64,000 nt of DNA, from the NCBI GenBank assembly GCA_016704445.1, contig JADJAE010000160.1, positions 186,001-250,000 on the forward strand. Reading direction: 5' to 3'. This stretch comes from Deltaproteobacteria bacterium. Its GTDB lineage: Bacteria; Myxococcota_A; Polyangia; Polyangiales; Ga0077539. Within the stretch, counting starts at the first letter, position 1; each line of letters begins with the position of its first letter. Shown here piece by piece: positions 38,066 through 48,395 of the stretch. The position numbers were made by a program, and so were the translations under genes. The notes beneath the pieces are model-generated. The model saw only the letters and a program-made list of their open reading frames with translations. It was not told the origin of the DNA and searched no databases.

Positions 38066-38372
38066 CGCCGCTCCCGGGGGCCGCGGCCATCGTCGTGGGG
38101 GTGTTCAACTACCGCGGGGCGGTGACCGTCGCGGTCGACCTCCCGGCGCCCGGCGCACCCTCGCGCTGGTGGTCGATCGCGTCCTCGCCCTGCGCGAGAT
38201 CCGGCCCGAGCTGGTGCACGCGCCGTCCATCGCGCTCCCTCACGTGCGCGGCATCGCGACGCTCGACGACGGCCTGCTCCTGCTCGAAGACCTCGACGCT
38301 GTGCTCTCCCTCGACGAGGAGGAGTCCGTCGGTCGCGCGCTCTCTCCTCCGCCGATCGCGTCGGCGCAGTGA
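37975..38372 (+). CDS. cheW: CheW-like coupling protein, frame broken
   Basis: CheW proteins link receptors to CheA. From GTG at 37975: LLEFEIDEARYGVPVERVVE and GVFNYRGAVTVAVDL are typical of the first half. Near 38145-38160 the frame changes; TLALVVDRVLALREIRPEL to LDAVLSL continues in a second frame to 38372. About 20 residues that normally lie between the two parts are missing, so more than one base may be lost. Length is about 130 residues instead of 150-160. First gene of the chemosensory operon, overlapping the cheR start. Confidence 0.7.
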
Positions 38373-39760
38373 GGTCGACTCGCTCGGACGTCACGCTGAG
38401 CCCCGCGGTGCGCGAGGGCTTCGCCGCCGCGGTGCGCGAGTCGCTCGGCCTCGTGTTTCCTCCCAGCCGCGCGCACGCCCTCGACCGGGGCATCGCCAGC
38501 GCCGCGGCGTTGCTCGGCGAGCCCGACCCGGCGGTGCTCCTCGGCCGCCTGCTCGACGGCGACCCCGCGGTGCGCGAGGCGCTCATCGTCGAGCTCACCG
38601 TCGGCGAGACCTACCTCTTCCGCGACGACAACCACTTCGCCTTCGTGCGCGACGTCGCGATCCCCGAGGCGGCTCGGCGCGGCGGCCCGGTGCGCCTGTG
38701 GTCCGCCGGGTGCGCCACGGGCGAGGAGGCGTGGTCGCTCGCCATCACCGCCCACGAGGCCCTCGGCGACGATGGCGGGCGCGTCGAGGTGATCGGCACC
38801 GACATCAACCCGCGCTTCCTCGAGCGGGCGCGCCTGGGCTGGTACGGGCCGTGGTCGTTCCGCGACGTCGACCCGGCGCGGCGCGAGCGGTGGTTTCGCC
38901 CCGGAGCGCAACGGCTGGAGCGTCGCGCCCGAGGTGCGCCCTGGGTGCGCTTCTCCTCGCTCAACCTGCTCGACCTCGACTCCGCCGAGTGGCCGTCCGC
39001 CGTCGACGTGATCTTCTGCCGCAACGTCGCCATCTACTTCGACCTCGAGACCATCGCGCGGGTCGCGGCTCGACTGGCCCGCGCGCTCCACGGCGGCGGC
39101 TGGATGGTGCCCGGCCCGTCGGACCCCCTCCTGCCCGACGGCCTCGGGCTCACGGCGACGTTCCGCGGCCCGCTGGTGTACCGGCGCGACGTTGCAGACG
39201 CCGCGGCCGCCAGCGCTCCGCCGCCCCTGCCTGCGTCCTCCGGGCGCCGGTCGTCGGTGCCATCCATCGGCGCGCGACGCCCTTCACGTCGGGCACGACA
39301 CCGCGGCTCCCCGCCCCGAAGGCGCCGATCGTCGCCCGCGGCGCCCGCCGGCACCGCGCGGGCGCTCGCGGACGCGGGGACCTCGCGGGCGCGGTCCGGC
39401 TGCTCAATGAAGCCCTGGCGCTCGACGGGCTCAACCCTGGGCTCTACCTGCTCCGGTCGACGGTGCGGCAGGCGACGGGCGACGACCGCGGGGCCTGCCA
39501 GGACGCCGAGAAGGCCATCGTGATCGACCGTACGCTCGCCCTGGCGCACGTCCTGCTGGCGGCCGCCCGGGTTCGGCTCGGCGACGTCACCCTCGGCGCG
39601 GCGCGCGCTGCGCAACGCCCGAACCCTGCTGCTCTCTGCGCCGCCAGCAGCCGAGTCCCCCACGGCAGGGTCCCGGGCAGGGCGCGACGCCCTCCTGGCG
39701 CTCTGCGACCGCCTCGCCAACACCCTCGGCGGTACACCCCCGCCGCGCCGGAGAACGTAA
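38369..39760 (+). CDS. cheR: CheR methyltransferase with a C-terminal TPR domain, frame broken
   Basis: A receptor-glutamate methyltransferase. The N-terminal helical domain is followed by the AdoMet site WSAGCATGEEAWSLAI near residue 110, the VIGTDINPRFLERARLG segment and FCRNVAIYFD. After about residue 330 a TPR domain lies partly in another frame (DLAGAVRLLNEALALDGLNP and GDDRGACQDAEKAIVIDRTL). The frame changes at the GGGG run at 39376-39379 and again near 39595, and the tail (LRNARTLLLSAPPAAESP) stops at TAA 39758-39760. CheR-TPR fusions are known in chemosensory operons outside the flagellar type. Confidence 0.8.
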
Positions 39761-39769
39761 CGTCCGCCG

Positions 39770-40340
39770 ATGCCTGACCTCCCCGGCGACGACCTCGATG
39801 ACGTGTCCCGCGCCGTGCTCGACGCCCGCACCCGCGCCGTGGCTGCGCGCCCCGACGCCGCTCGGGCGGAGCGCCCGCCACGACGCCCTCGGCCTGCGAA
39901 TCGCGGGGGAGCGGTACGCGATCGCGGCCCACGCGATCCGAGGGGTCGCGGCGCTGAAGCGGCTGACGGCGCTGCCGCACGGCCCCCCGGAGCTCGCCGG
40001 GCTCATCGCGCTGGGCGGCGAGATCATCCCGGCCTTCCACCTGCGGGTGGTGCTCGGGCTCCCGCTGGGCGCGCTCCCCGAGTACGGCCGCATCGTGCTG
40101 ATGGGCGACGGGGCCGAGGCGCTGGCGCTCGTCGTCGACGCCGTCGAGAACCTCGGAGCGATCGAGCCCGACGAGCTGCGCGAGGCCCCGGAGGGAGTGG
40201 CCGCCTCGGTGCGCGCGCTGATCCTGGGCGTCGACCGCCGCGGCATTCCCCTCCTCGACCACGAAGCGCTGCTCGCCTCGCCGCGGCTCTACGTCGAGAT
40301 CCCCGTCCCCCGCGAGGTCGCCCCGACGCCCCCGCCCTGA
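39770..40340 (+). CDS. cheW: Second CheW-like protein, frame broken
   Basis: A CheW-domain protein that follows cheR by 9 bases. From ATG at 39770 the leader MPDLPGDDLDDVSRAVLDAR is in one frame; the CheW domain itself (ARHDALGLRIAGERYAIAAH, ELAGLIALGGEIIPAFHLR, ALALVVDAVENLGAIEPDEL) is in another and stops at 40340. The change is within about 39862-39875. With the frame restored the length is about 190 residues. Two CheW proteins in one operon suggest more than one receptor or array layer. Confidence 0.72.
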
Positions 40341-40364
40341 CCGCGCCCCCAGGAAGCACCCACG

Positions 40365-42202
40365 ATGACCCATCCCGCCGCCCCCGAAGTCCGACATCCA
40401 GGGCGCCCTCAGCCGGTCGGTGTTCCTGCCCCTGGCGCTGCTCGGCGTCGTAGGGGCGCTGATGTTCTGGCAGATCGACCGCCTCGTGACCCTCACCGGC
40501 TGGGTCGACCACACCGACAAGGTGATCGCCCAGGCGAGCCACCTCGAGCGGCTCTACATCGACCGCGAGACCGGCGTGCGCGGCTTCCTCAACACCGGCG
40601 CGGAGGAGTTCCTCGTCCCGTACACGAGCGCGGAGGCGGCGCTGGAGAGGGCCCTCGACGTCCAGGTCGGGTTGATCGCCGACGACCCCGCCCAGCGACG
40701 GCTGCTCGACGAGATCCGTGGCATCGGCGAGGACTGGGACCGGGACTGGGCGGCCGGCGATCGCGTTCCGCAGGAGCAGCCCGGGCGACCTGAACGTGCC
40801 CCTCTCCCGCGTCGGCAAGCGCCACATGGACCTGCTGCGCGCCCGGATCGAGCGCTTCGCGCACGTCGAGGTGACCCAGCGCGACGCGCGCACCTCCGCG
40901 GCGAAGTCTGCCACCCGCCTGGTGCAGTGGACCGGCGGCGCGATGCTCATCCTCCTCGCGCTCTTCATCGGGGTCTACACCCGGCGCCAGCTGCTCAGGT
41001 CTCCGGCGGCCTTCGGCGAGTCGCTGGCGGTCTCGCGGGAGCGGGAGAAGGCGCTCGTGGCCTCGGAGGCGGCGCTCGCCGCGCGCTTCGAGGACGAGCA
41101 GCGCACGGTGCGCGAGCAGGCCGCCCAGCGCGACGAGCTCAACAGCGCGGTGCAGACCTTCGCGGTCTTCATCGAGCAGCTCGCCCACGGCGACCTCACC
41201 ACGGCGCTCAAGGAGAGCAGCGACGGCGAGCTGCACCAGCTCGGGGAGAACCTCCGGAGCATGGGCCGGTCGATGCGGGTGATGATGGGGCGGCTCAACG
41301 AGGCCGTCGCCGCGCTGTCGGGCGCGACCAGCGAGATCATGGCCACCACCCAGGAGCAGAGCGCGAGCGCGACGGAGAGCGCCGCCGCGGTGACCGAGAC
41401 CGTGGCGACGGTCGACGAGGTCACGCAGACCTCGCAGCAGACGGCCAGCCACGCCTCGGCGGTGGCCACGGCGTCGCGGCGCAGCCTGGAGGTGTCGGCC
41501 TCGGGCCGTCAGGCGGTCGACGAGACCGTCGGCGCGATGGCGCTCGTGAAGCGCCAGGTGGGGTCCATCGCCGACCGCATCCTGGCGCTCTCCGAGCAGG
41601 CGCAGGCCGTCGGGCAGATCATCACGACGGTGAACGAGATCGCCGAGCAGTCGAACCTGCTGGCGCTCAACGCGGCCATCGAGGCGGCGAGGGCGGGCGA
41701 GCACGGCCGCGGCTTCGCGGTGGTGGCGCAGGAGGTGCGGAGCCTCGCGGAGCAGTCCAAGCGCGCGACGGCGCAGGTGCGCGCCATCCTCGGGGACATC
41801 CAGAAGTCCACCGCGGCGGCGGTGCTCGCGACGGAGGAGGGCGGCAAGGCCGTGGCGTCGGCGGTGGACACGGCGCGCGTCGCGGGCGAGCGCATCGACC
41901 AGCTCGCGGCGACCATCGCCGACGCGGCGCGGGCGGCGGAGCTCATCGTGACGGCGACGCAGCAGCAGGTGACGGGCATCGGGCAGATCGCGCAGGCGAT
42001 GCGGGCGATCGACCAGGCGACCTCGCAGACGGTCGAGGGCACGCGGCAGTCCGAGCGGGCTGCGCGCGACCTGAGCGGGCTGGCCTCGCGCCTGCGGGAC
42101 GCCGTTGAGTGGCCGAGAACGACGACATCCTCGCCGAGCTGCGGAGCGTGTTTCGCGACGAGGTCGACGACCACGCGGTCAACCTGGAGCGCGCGGGCCT
42201 GA
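40365..42202 (+). CDS. Methyl-accepting receptor with CHASE3-like sensor, frame broken twice
   Basis: Transmembrane helix 1 (SVFLPLALLGVVGALMFW) is followed by a CHASE3-type periplasmic domain (DRETGVRGFLNTGAEEFL), helix 2 (AMLILLALFIGVYTRRQL), a HAMP-like region and the signalling hairpin (EIAEQSNLLALNAAIEAARA and GEHGRGFAVVAQEVRSLAEQ). From the ATG at 40365 the frame changes at the CCCCC run 40381-40385 (one C too many restores KSDIQGALSRSV) and again in about 40750-40785. The literal end at 42202 overlaps cheA; a TGA at 42106-42108 in a neighbouring frame, directly before the cheA start, is the likely true stop. CHASE3 ligands are unknown. Confidence 0.78.
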
Positions 42203-44328
42203 CGCTCGCTCGCGAGGGCGCCGACGGGCGAGGCCAGGCGGCCGGTGGCGGAGGTGTTCCGCGCGGTGCACTGCCTCAAGGGGGCCGCGCGCGCGGTGGG
42301 ATACGACTCGCTGGAGCGCTTCTTCCACGCGGTCGAGACGCGCCTGGGCTCGGCGCGCCACGGGGCGTCGCCGGACCTCGCCCGGGTCGCCGCCGACGCG
42401 GGCATCACCCTGCGCGCGCTGCGGGCCTGCAGCGTGAGCCTCGCCGAGCGGGGCGAGCCCGACGAGGCGGCGCTCGCCGAGGCGCGGAGGGCCCTTCAGG
42501 ACGAGGCCCCGACGCAGCCGAAGGCGCCTGCCCAGACGCCGACCCCGGCCCCACCGACGCCGCCGCCGCCCACACCGCGCCTTCGGTGGTCGCCGTTCCG
42601 ACGCTTTCGCCCGACACGCAGCGGGTCTCCTCGGCCCGCCTCGCCGGGCTCTTCGCGGCGGCCGAGGACCTCGCGTCGCTGGTCGCCCGGCACGGCGACT
42701 CGTCGCGGCAGCTCGACTCGCTGGAGCCGATGCTGCTCGAACTGCGCAACGATCTCCGGCGCGCCCGGCAGCAGGTGCGCGCGCAGGACGACCGCGGCGA
42801 CGAGGGGGCCTCCCACGCCCTCGACCGCACCCTCGCGTCGATGCAGACCCTCGCCGGGTGGGTCGCCGAGCGCGTCTCCCGGGAGGACATCTCCCGGCGC
42901 GCGCTGGCCGGCGCCGCGGGCGACCTGCTCACCCGCTCGCGCGACCTCCGGCTGGTGCCGCTGGCGACGCTCTCGGCGCTGCTGGAGCGGGCCGCGCTCG
43001 ACGTCGCCGGGGCGCTCGGGCGGCGGGTGGAGTTTCGCATGGACGGCGACCTGCCGGAGGTCGACCGGCGGGTGCTCGACGGGCTGCGCGAGCCGCTGCT
43101 GCACCTGGTGCGCAACGCCGTCGACCACGGCATCGAGGCGCCGGAGGCTCGCATGGAGCGGGGAAAGGCCCCCGCGGGCCGGGTGCGCGTCGCGGCCACG
43201 GTGGCCGGGAGGGACGTGCGGGTCGCGGTCGAGGACGACGGCCGGGGCATCGACCCGGAGGCGGTGCTCGCCGCGGCGCGGGAGCGGGGGATGGACGTAG
43301 GTCTGGCGCGCTCCCCGCAGGATGCCTTCGCGCTGCTCTTCGAGCCTGGCTTCAGCACCCGGGCGAGCATCACGGCGATCTCGGGCCGAGGGGTGGGGCT
43401 CGACGTGGTGCGCATGCGCGTCGCGCAGCTCCACGGCCGCGTCGAGGTCGAGAGCGAGCCTGGCCGCGGCACGCGCTTCGTGCTGACGGTGCCGCTCGAC
43501 CTGAGCGTGATGCGCGGCGTGGTGGTGCGGGTGCGCGACGTCCGCGCGGTGATCGTCTCGACGGCGGTGGTCGGCCTGCGCCGCGTGGCCGACGAGGACC
43601 TCCGGGTGATCGAGGGGCACCTCTACCTCGACGACGCGGGCGCGCTGGTGCCGCTCGCGAGCCTCGGCGAGACGCTCGGGTTTCCGCCGGTCGCCGCGGC
43701 GCCGCGGGTGGAGGGGGCGCGCACGCACTGCGTCATCCTCGCGGTGGGCGAGCGGCGGGTGGCCTTCCGCGTCGACGCGCTCCTCGAGGAGCGCGAGGTG
43801 GTGGTCAAGCCCCTCAACGCGCGCGTGCGGCGGGCGGCCTTCGTGTCGGGGGCGGCGGTGTTCGGCGACGGCGAGGTGGTGATCGTCCTCGACGCGGCGG
43901 ACCTCACCCGCATCGCGCGCCCCGCGGCGAGCGTGGCGGCGGGCGACGAGCGCCGCGCGGTCCGGCGCCGCGTCCTGGTGGTCGACGACTCGGTCACCAC
44001 CCGGCAGCTCGAGCGTACGATCCTCGAGGCCGCGGGCTACGACGTCTCGGTCGCCGCCGACGGCCAGGCCGCGTGGGAGCTGCTCGCCGCCGACGAGCGC
44101 TTCGACGCCGTCGTCTCGGACGTGGAGATGCCGCGGCTCGACGGGTTCCAGCTCCTGGCGCGCATCCGGTCGACGGCGCGGCTCGCGGGGCTGCCGGTGC
44201 TCCTGGTGACCGCGCTCGCGCAGCCCGCCGACCAGCAGCGCGCGCTCGACCTCGGCGCGAGCGCCTACGTCGTGAAGAGCCGCTTCGACCAGGACGAGCT
44301 CCTCGAGACCCTCGAGCAGCTACTCTAG
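42109..44328 (+). CDS. cheA: CheA histidine kinase with C-terminal receiver domain, frame broken and restored
   Basis: A CheA-REC hybrid. Hpt domain with phospho-His in FRAVHCLKGAARAVGY, dimerisation/HATPase (LLHLVRNAVDHGIEAPEAR, DDGRGIDPEAVL, GRGVGLDVVRMRVAQLHG, GTRFVLTVPLD), CheW-like domain (VGERRVAFRVDALLEEREVV), then REC (RVLVVDDSVTTRQLERTI, DAVVSDVEMPRLDGFQLL). The Hpt segment is shifted: an extra G at 42226-42228 moves it out and a second change near 42570-42590 brings it back. REC fused to CheA is typical of chemosensory clusters of alternative cellular function. GTG start directly follows the likely receptor stop. Confidence 0.85.
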   Translation: MAENDDILAELRSVFRDEVDDHAVNLERAGLTLAREGADGRGQAAGGGGVPRGALPQGGRARGGIRLAGALLPRGRDAPGLGAPRGVAGPRPGRRRRGHHPARAAGLQREPRRAGRARRGGARRGAEGPSGRGPDAAEGACPDADPGPTDAAAAHTAPSVVAVPTLSPDTQRVSSARLAGLFAAAEDLASLVARHGDSSRQLDSLEPMLLELRNDLRRARQQVRAQDDRGDEGASHALDRTLASMQTLAGWVAERVSREDISRRALAGAAGDLLTRSRDLRLVPLATLSALLERAALDVAGALGRRVEFRMDGDLPEVDRRVLDGLREPLLHLVRNAVDHGIEAPEARMERGKAPAGRVRVAATVAGRDVRVAVEDDGRGIDPEAVLAAARERGMDVGLARSPQDAFALLFEPGFSTRASITAISGRGVGLDVVRMRVAQLHGRVEVESEPGRGTRFVLTVPLDLSVMRGVVVRVRDVRAVIVSTAVVGLRRVADEDLRVIEGHLYLDDAGALVPLASLGETLGFPPVAAAPRVEGARTHCVILAVGERRVAFRVDALLEEREVVVKPLNARVRRAAFVSGAAVFGDGEVVIVLDAADLTRIARPAASVAAGDERRAVRRRVLVVDDSVTTRQLERTILEAAGYDVSVAADGQAAWELLAADERFDAVVSDVEMPRLDGFQLLARIRSTARLAGLPVLLVTALAQPADQQRALDLGASAYVVKSRFDQDELLETLEQLL

Positions 44329-44372
44329 TAAATCTCTCGGGGCGACTTCCGCCCTGAGGGCCCCGGAGACCG

Positions 44373-45409
44373 ATGTACAACGCGACGCTTCGACTGGTGA
44401 TCGTCAACGACTCGGCGACCGCGCGGGCGGCCCTGCGGCGGGCCTTCGACGTCCCCGGAGTGGAGGTGGTCGGCGAGGCGAAGGACGGCGCCGAGGGGCT
44501 CTCCATGGCGGCCGCGCTGCGGCCCTCGGTGGTGGTGATGGACATCGTGATGCCCGTCATGGACGGCTACGCAGCCACCCGACAGATCATGGCGACGAGC
44601 CCGACGCCCGTGGTGCTGGTCTCCTCGGCGGTCGACCCGCGCGACGCCGACGTGGCCATGGAGGCGCTGCGCTCGGGCGCGCTGGCCATCGTCGAGGCGC
44701 TGCCCGCGGTGAACGACCCGGCCTACGAGACCCGCCGCGACGCGCTCCTTCACCTGCTGCGCTCGATGGCGCGGGTGAAGCTCGACCGGCTTCCGCTTCC
44801 CGCCGTCGCGCCGTCGCCCCCCGCGCCGCCGCCGGGGTCGCCCGAGACGTGGCGGCCATCGGCATCGCGGCCTCGGTCGGCGGGCCCAACGCCGTGGTGG
44901 ATCTCCTGCGCGTGCTGCCGCCGCGGGTGATGCCGCCGGTGCTCATCGTGCAGCACATGGCGCGCGGCTTCGCCGAGGGCTTCGCCCGCTGGATCAGCGA
45001 GGCCACGGGCCACCCCACCACCGTCGCCGTCGATCGGTCGCCGACCGCCCGGGGCGCGGTCTACATCGCGGCGGACGATCGCTACCTCGGCATCGACGCG
45101 TCGCTGCGGCTGGTCGTCAGCGACGCCCCGCAGGTGGGGCTCTTCCGTCCGTCGGGCAACTACCTCTTCGAGTCGATGGCGCGCTCGCTCGGGCCTCGAG
45201 CCCGGGGCGTGGTGCTCACCGGCATGGGCGACGACGGCGCCGACGGGGCGGCGACCCTGCGGCGCAGCGGCGGGCGCGTGGCGGCGCAGGACGAGGCCAC
45301 CTCGGTCGTCTACGGCATGCCCAAGGCGGCGGCGCAGCGCGGCGGTGCCGACGTGACACTCCCCCTCCTCGAGATTCCCGCGTGGCTCTGCGGGCAGAGC
45401 GAGGTCTGA
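44373..45409 (+). CDS. cheB: CheB methylesterase, frame broken between domains
   Basis: CheB removes methyl groups from receptors and is switched on by phosphorylation. The receiver (LRLVIVNDSATARAALRRAF and VVVMDIVMPVMDGYAATRQI) is intact to about 44800. The methylesterase (AAIGIAASVGGPNAVVDLLR, VLIVQHMARGFAEGFARWIS, LTGMGDDGADGAATLRRSGG) is in a different frame to 45409. The change lies near 44815-44845, beside a CCCCCC run, in the linker. The catalytic Ser-His-Asp pattern is visible (ASVGGPN, QHM, GMGDDG). Its stop overlaps the next start (TGATG). Confidence 0.82.
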
Positions 45410-47138
45410 TGCGCGTCGTCGTCATCGAGGACAGCCGCACGCAGGCCCAGCAGCTCGCCGGGGTGCTCACCCGCGAGGGCTTCGCCGTCACCATCTGCCG
45501 CGACGGCGAGTCGGGCTCGCCGCCTGCCTCGCCGCGCCGCCCGCCGTGGTGATCAGCGACATCGTGATGCCGGGCGTCGACGGCTTCGAGGTGTGCCGGC
45601 AGCTCAAGTCCGCCGACGCCACGCGGGCGGTGCCGGTGATGCTCCTCACCTCGCTGGCCGATCCGACGGACGTCGTGTGGGCGCTCGCCGCGGGGGCCGA
45701 CAACTTCCTCTCCAAGCCCTACGACGCGGCGCAGCTCATCGCGCGGGTGCGCCGCCTCGTCGAGCGGCCTCGCGACCTCGGCGGGCGGCCCACGGTGGAG
45801 GTGCGCGGGCAGTCCTTCGAGATCCAGTCGCGCCCGGCGCAGGTGCTCGACGTGCTGGTGTCGTCGCTCGAGGCGGTGACCGCGCGCAACGCCGAGCTCG
45901 AGCAGAGCCGCGCCCTCGCCGAGGGGGCGCTGGCCACCGCCGAGCGGCACGCCCAGCAGCTCCGGGGCCTAGCCGACGCGTCGCTGGCGATCAACTCCGC
46001 GGGCTCGCTCGACGCGGCGCTGCGGGTGGTGACCGACGAGGCGCGACGCCTGGTCGACGCGCACCAGGCGGTGACCAGCCTGCTCGCGGCGTCCGACTGG
46101 TCGGACGCGGTGTCGACGGTCTCGGTCTCCGAGGCCTACGCGGAGCACCACGAGTCCTCCCAGCGGCCCGACGAGACGGGCTACTGCGCGGCGGTGGTGG
46201 AGACCCGTCGGCCGCTGCGGGTCGAGCGCGCGAAGCTGGAGCTGCACCCCGCGTGGCGCGCGTCGACGGAGGGGCGGCCGCCGCGGCGGGGCTGGCTGGG
46301 GGCGCCGCTCGTCGGCCGCGACGGGGCCACGCTGGGGCTGATCCACCTCTGCGACCGGCGCGACGGGGACTTCTCCGAGTCCGACGAGGCGGTGCTCGCG
46401 CAGCTCGCGCAGACGGCCTCGGTGGCGATCGAGAACGCGCGGCTCTACGAGCAGATGCAGCGGGCGGTTCAGGTGCGCGACGAGGTGGTGGGGGTGGTCT
46501 CGCACGACCTGCGAAACCCCCTCAACGCCCTGATCATGGCGGCGACGATGGCGGAGCAGCGGGCCGACGACGCGGCGCTGGTGCGGGCGCGGCTGGCGGT
46601 GATCCGCCGCTCGGCCGAGCGGATGAACCGGCTCATCGGCGACCTGCTCGACGTGACGCGCATCGACTCGGGCAACCTGGTGCTGGAGCGCGAGCGGCTC
46701 TCGGTCGCGTCGCTGGTCGACGAGGCGGTGCAGGCGCAGCGGGCGCTGGCGGAGTCCCGCGGGCTCACGCTGCGGGCGGAGGTCCCCCGGGGGATCAGCC
46801 CGATCGAGGGCGATCGCGACCGGCTCTTCCAGGTGTTCGCCAACCTGATGGGCAACGCGGTGAAGTTCACGCCGAGCGGCGGCACCATCGTGGTGAGCGC
46901 GTCGCCGGTCGACGGTCGGGTGCGCTTCGCGGTGGCCGACACCGGGCCTGGGATTCCGCCGGAGCACCTCCCGCACGTCTTCGACCGCTTCTGGCAGGAC
47001 CGCCGGACGGCGGGGCAGGGCACGGGCCTGGGCCTCTCGATCGTGAAGGGGATCACCGAGGCCCACGGCGGCGTGGTCGGGGTGGAGAGCGTGCAGGGCG
47101 AGGGGAGCACGTTCACGTTCACGCTCCCTGGGGCGTGA
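45409..47138 (+). CDS. REC-GAF-histidine kinase, frame broken near the N-terminus
   Basis: A hybrid sensor: REC (MRVVVIEDSRTQAQQLAG, then AVVISDIVMPGVDGFEVCRQ), a coiled-coil, GAF (LADASLAINSAGSLDAALRV to LGLIHLCDRRDGDFSESDEA), HisKA with phospho-His in VVSHDLRNPLNALIMAATMA and HATPase (FANLMGNAVKFTPSGG, ADTGPGIPPEHLPHVFDRFW, GTGLGLSIVKGITEAHGG). The frame changes at GGG 45510-45512, where one more G restores LAACLAAPPAVVISD. No membrane helix. It likely takes phosphate from CheA on REC and integrates a GAF signal; output partner unknown. Confidence 0.82.
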
Positions 47139-47161
47139 GCGCGGCGCGCGAGGGATGAGGC

Positions 47162-48256
47162 TCAGCGGGGCATCGCGCGCTGCTCGGCGAGCCGGTCGTA
47201 GTGCCGGTAGCCGAGGCTGTTGAGCGCGGCGGGCGGGGCGAGGGCGATGTCCACCAGGGTCTTGAGGTCGTAGGTGCCGGCGAGCACGGGCGGTGAGTAG
47301 GCCCGCAAGGTCTGCTCGTTGCGGAAGGGCCCGAGCGGCGTGAGCACCTGGTGCGGGTGCAGGTGGACGAAGTGCGCGGACGAGAGCCGGGAGTAGCCCG
47401 GCGCCTTCGGGGCCGTGATGACGTGCGGGGTGGCCTGGAAGGTTCCGCCGGTGAGGATCTCCCACTGCTGTCCGACCTGGGCGACGAGGCATCCGGGCGG
47501 GGCGGCGCCGCGCACCTTGCGGCCCGCGGGGTGCTCGGCCGTGGCGCGGGTGCGGAGGTAGAGCCCGCTGTGCGGGTCGGGCGGCGGGCAGCGCTGGCCG
47601 CTCGGGTCGATGAAGCGGCCGCCGGGCAGCAGCGTGAGGAGGTTGAAGTCCGTGTGCTCCTCGCCCCAGAGGACGCCCTGCTCCACCTGCTCGGGGGTGA
47701 GCGGGATGTACCGCAGCGCTCGGGTGACGTGCGGCGCCCCGTCGATGCGGTCGGTAAAGTTCCGCTCCTCCAGGCCGAGCGCGACGGCCGCGCCCCGCAG
47801 CAGCTCCTGGCCCACCGAGTGGAGGGCATTACCCATCACGGTATAGACCTCGGCGAAGCGCGGGTCGTCGGGCCAGACGTTGTCGGCGCAGATCTCCGGG
47901 TGCTCGGTCTTGCACTCCGGGTCGAGGGCCATGGTGGCGGCGAAGTAGCACTCCTTGAAGTCGGGCTGACCGCCGCCGGCGACGGCCTGCTCGGTGTTGG
48001 GCGGGGTCCAGCCGCGCTGGTACCAGATCTCCGGGCGGGCGAAGCGGCGCTTGTCGGCCTCCGGGAGCGAGGTGAAGCGCACGAAGGCGTCGTAGAAGGC
48101 GTCGAGGGTCTCCGGGGCGATGCCGTGAGAGCGCACGTAGACCAGGCCGTAGGCGCCGAAGCCTTCGCGGATCGCGGCGCAGGCGGCGTCGCGGCTCGGG
48201 CCGCCGGCGCGGAGGTCGTCGAGGTCGACGGTGGGAATGGCGAGGTCCTGGCTCAT
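47162..48256 (-). CDS. 2-oxoglutarate/Fe(II) oxygenase, isopenicillin N synthase-like
   Basis: A 364-residue oxygenase with the DIOX_N region (LAIPTVDLDDLRAG, FGAYGLVYVRSHGI) and the Fe site: His-x-Asp in GEEHTDFNLLTLLPGG near residue 207 and the distal His near ATPHVITAPK, with RLSSAHFVHLHP after it, giving the RxS that binds 2-oxoglutarate. Such enzymes hydroxylate or oxidise small molecules. No biosynthetic cluster is nearby, so the substrate cannot be named. It converges with the chemosensory operon and diverges from the glutaredoxin gene across 139 bases. Confidence 0.82.
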   Translation of the reverse strand: MSQDLAIPTVDLDDLRAGGPSRDAACAAIREGFGAYGLVYVRSHGIAPETLDAFYDAFVRFTSLPEADKRRFARPEIWYQRGWTPPNTEQAVAGGGQPDFKECYFAATMALDPECKTEHPEICADNVWPDDPRFAEVYTVMGNALHSVGQELLRGAAVALGLEERNFTDRIDGAPHVTRALRYIPLTPEQVEQGVLWGEEHTDFNLLTLLPGGRFIDPSGQRCPPPDPHSGLYLRTRATAEHPAGRKVRGAAPPGCLVAQVGQQWEILTGGTFQATPHVITAPKAPGYSRLSSAHFVHLHPHQVLTPLGPFRNEQTLRAYSPPVLAGTYDLKTLVDIALAPPAALNSLGYRHYDRLAEQRAMPR

Positions 48257-48395
48257 GCGTGCGGCTCCGGTGGGAGCGGCGGTGGGTGTGGATATGGCCG
48301 CCGCTCGGTGGCATTGGTTACCCGCGAAGCGCCGCGGTCGTCCACCGCGATGCACGAATCGATCACACGGCCCTTAGAGGAGCACAGACCCATCC

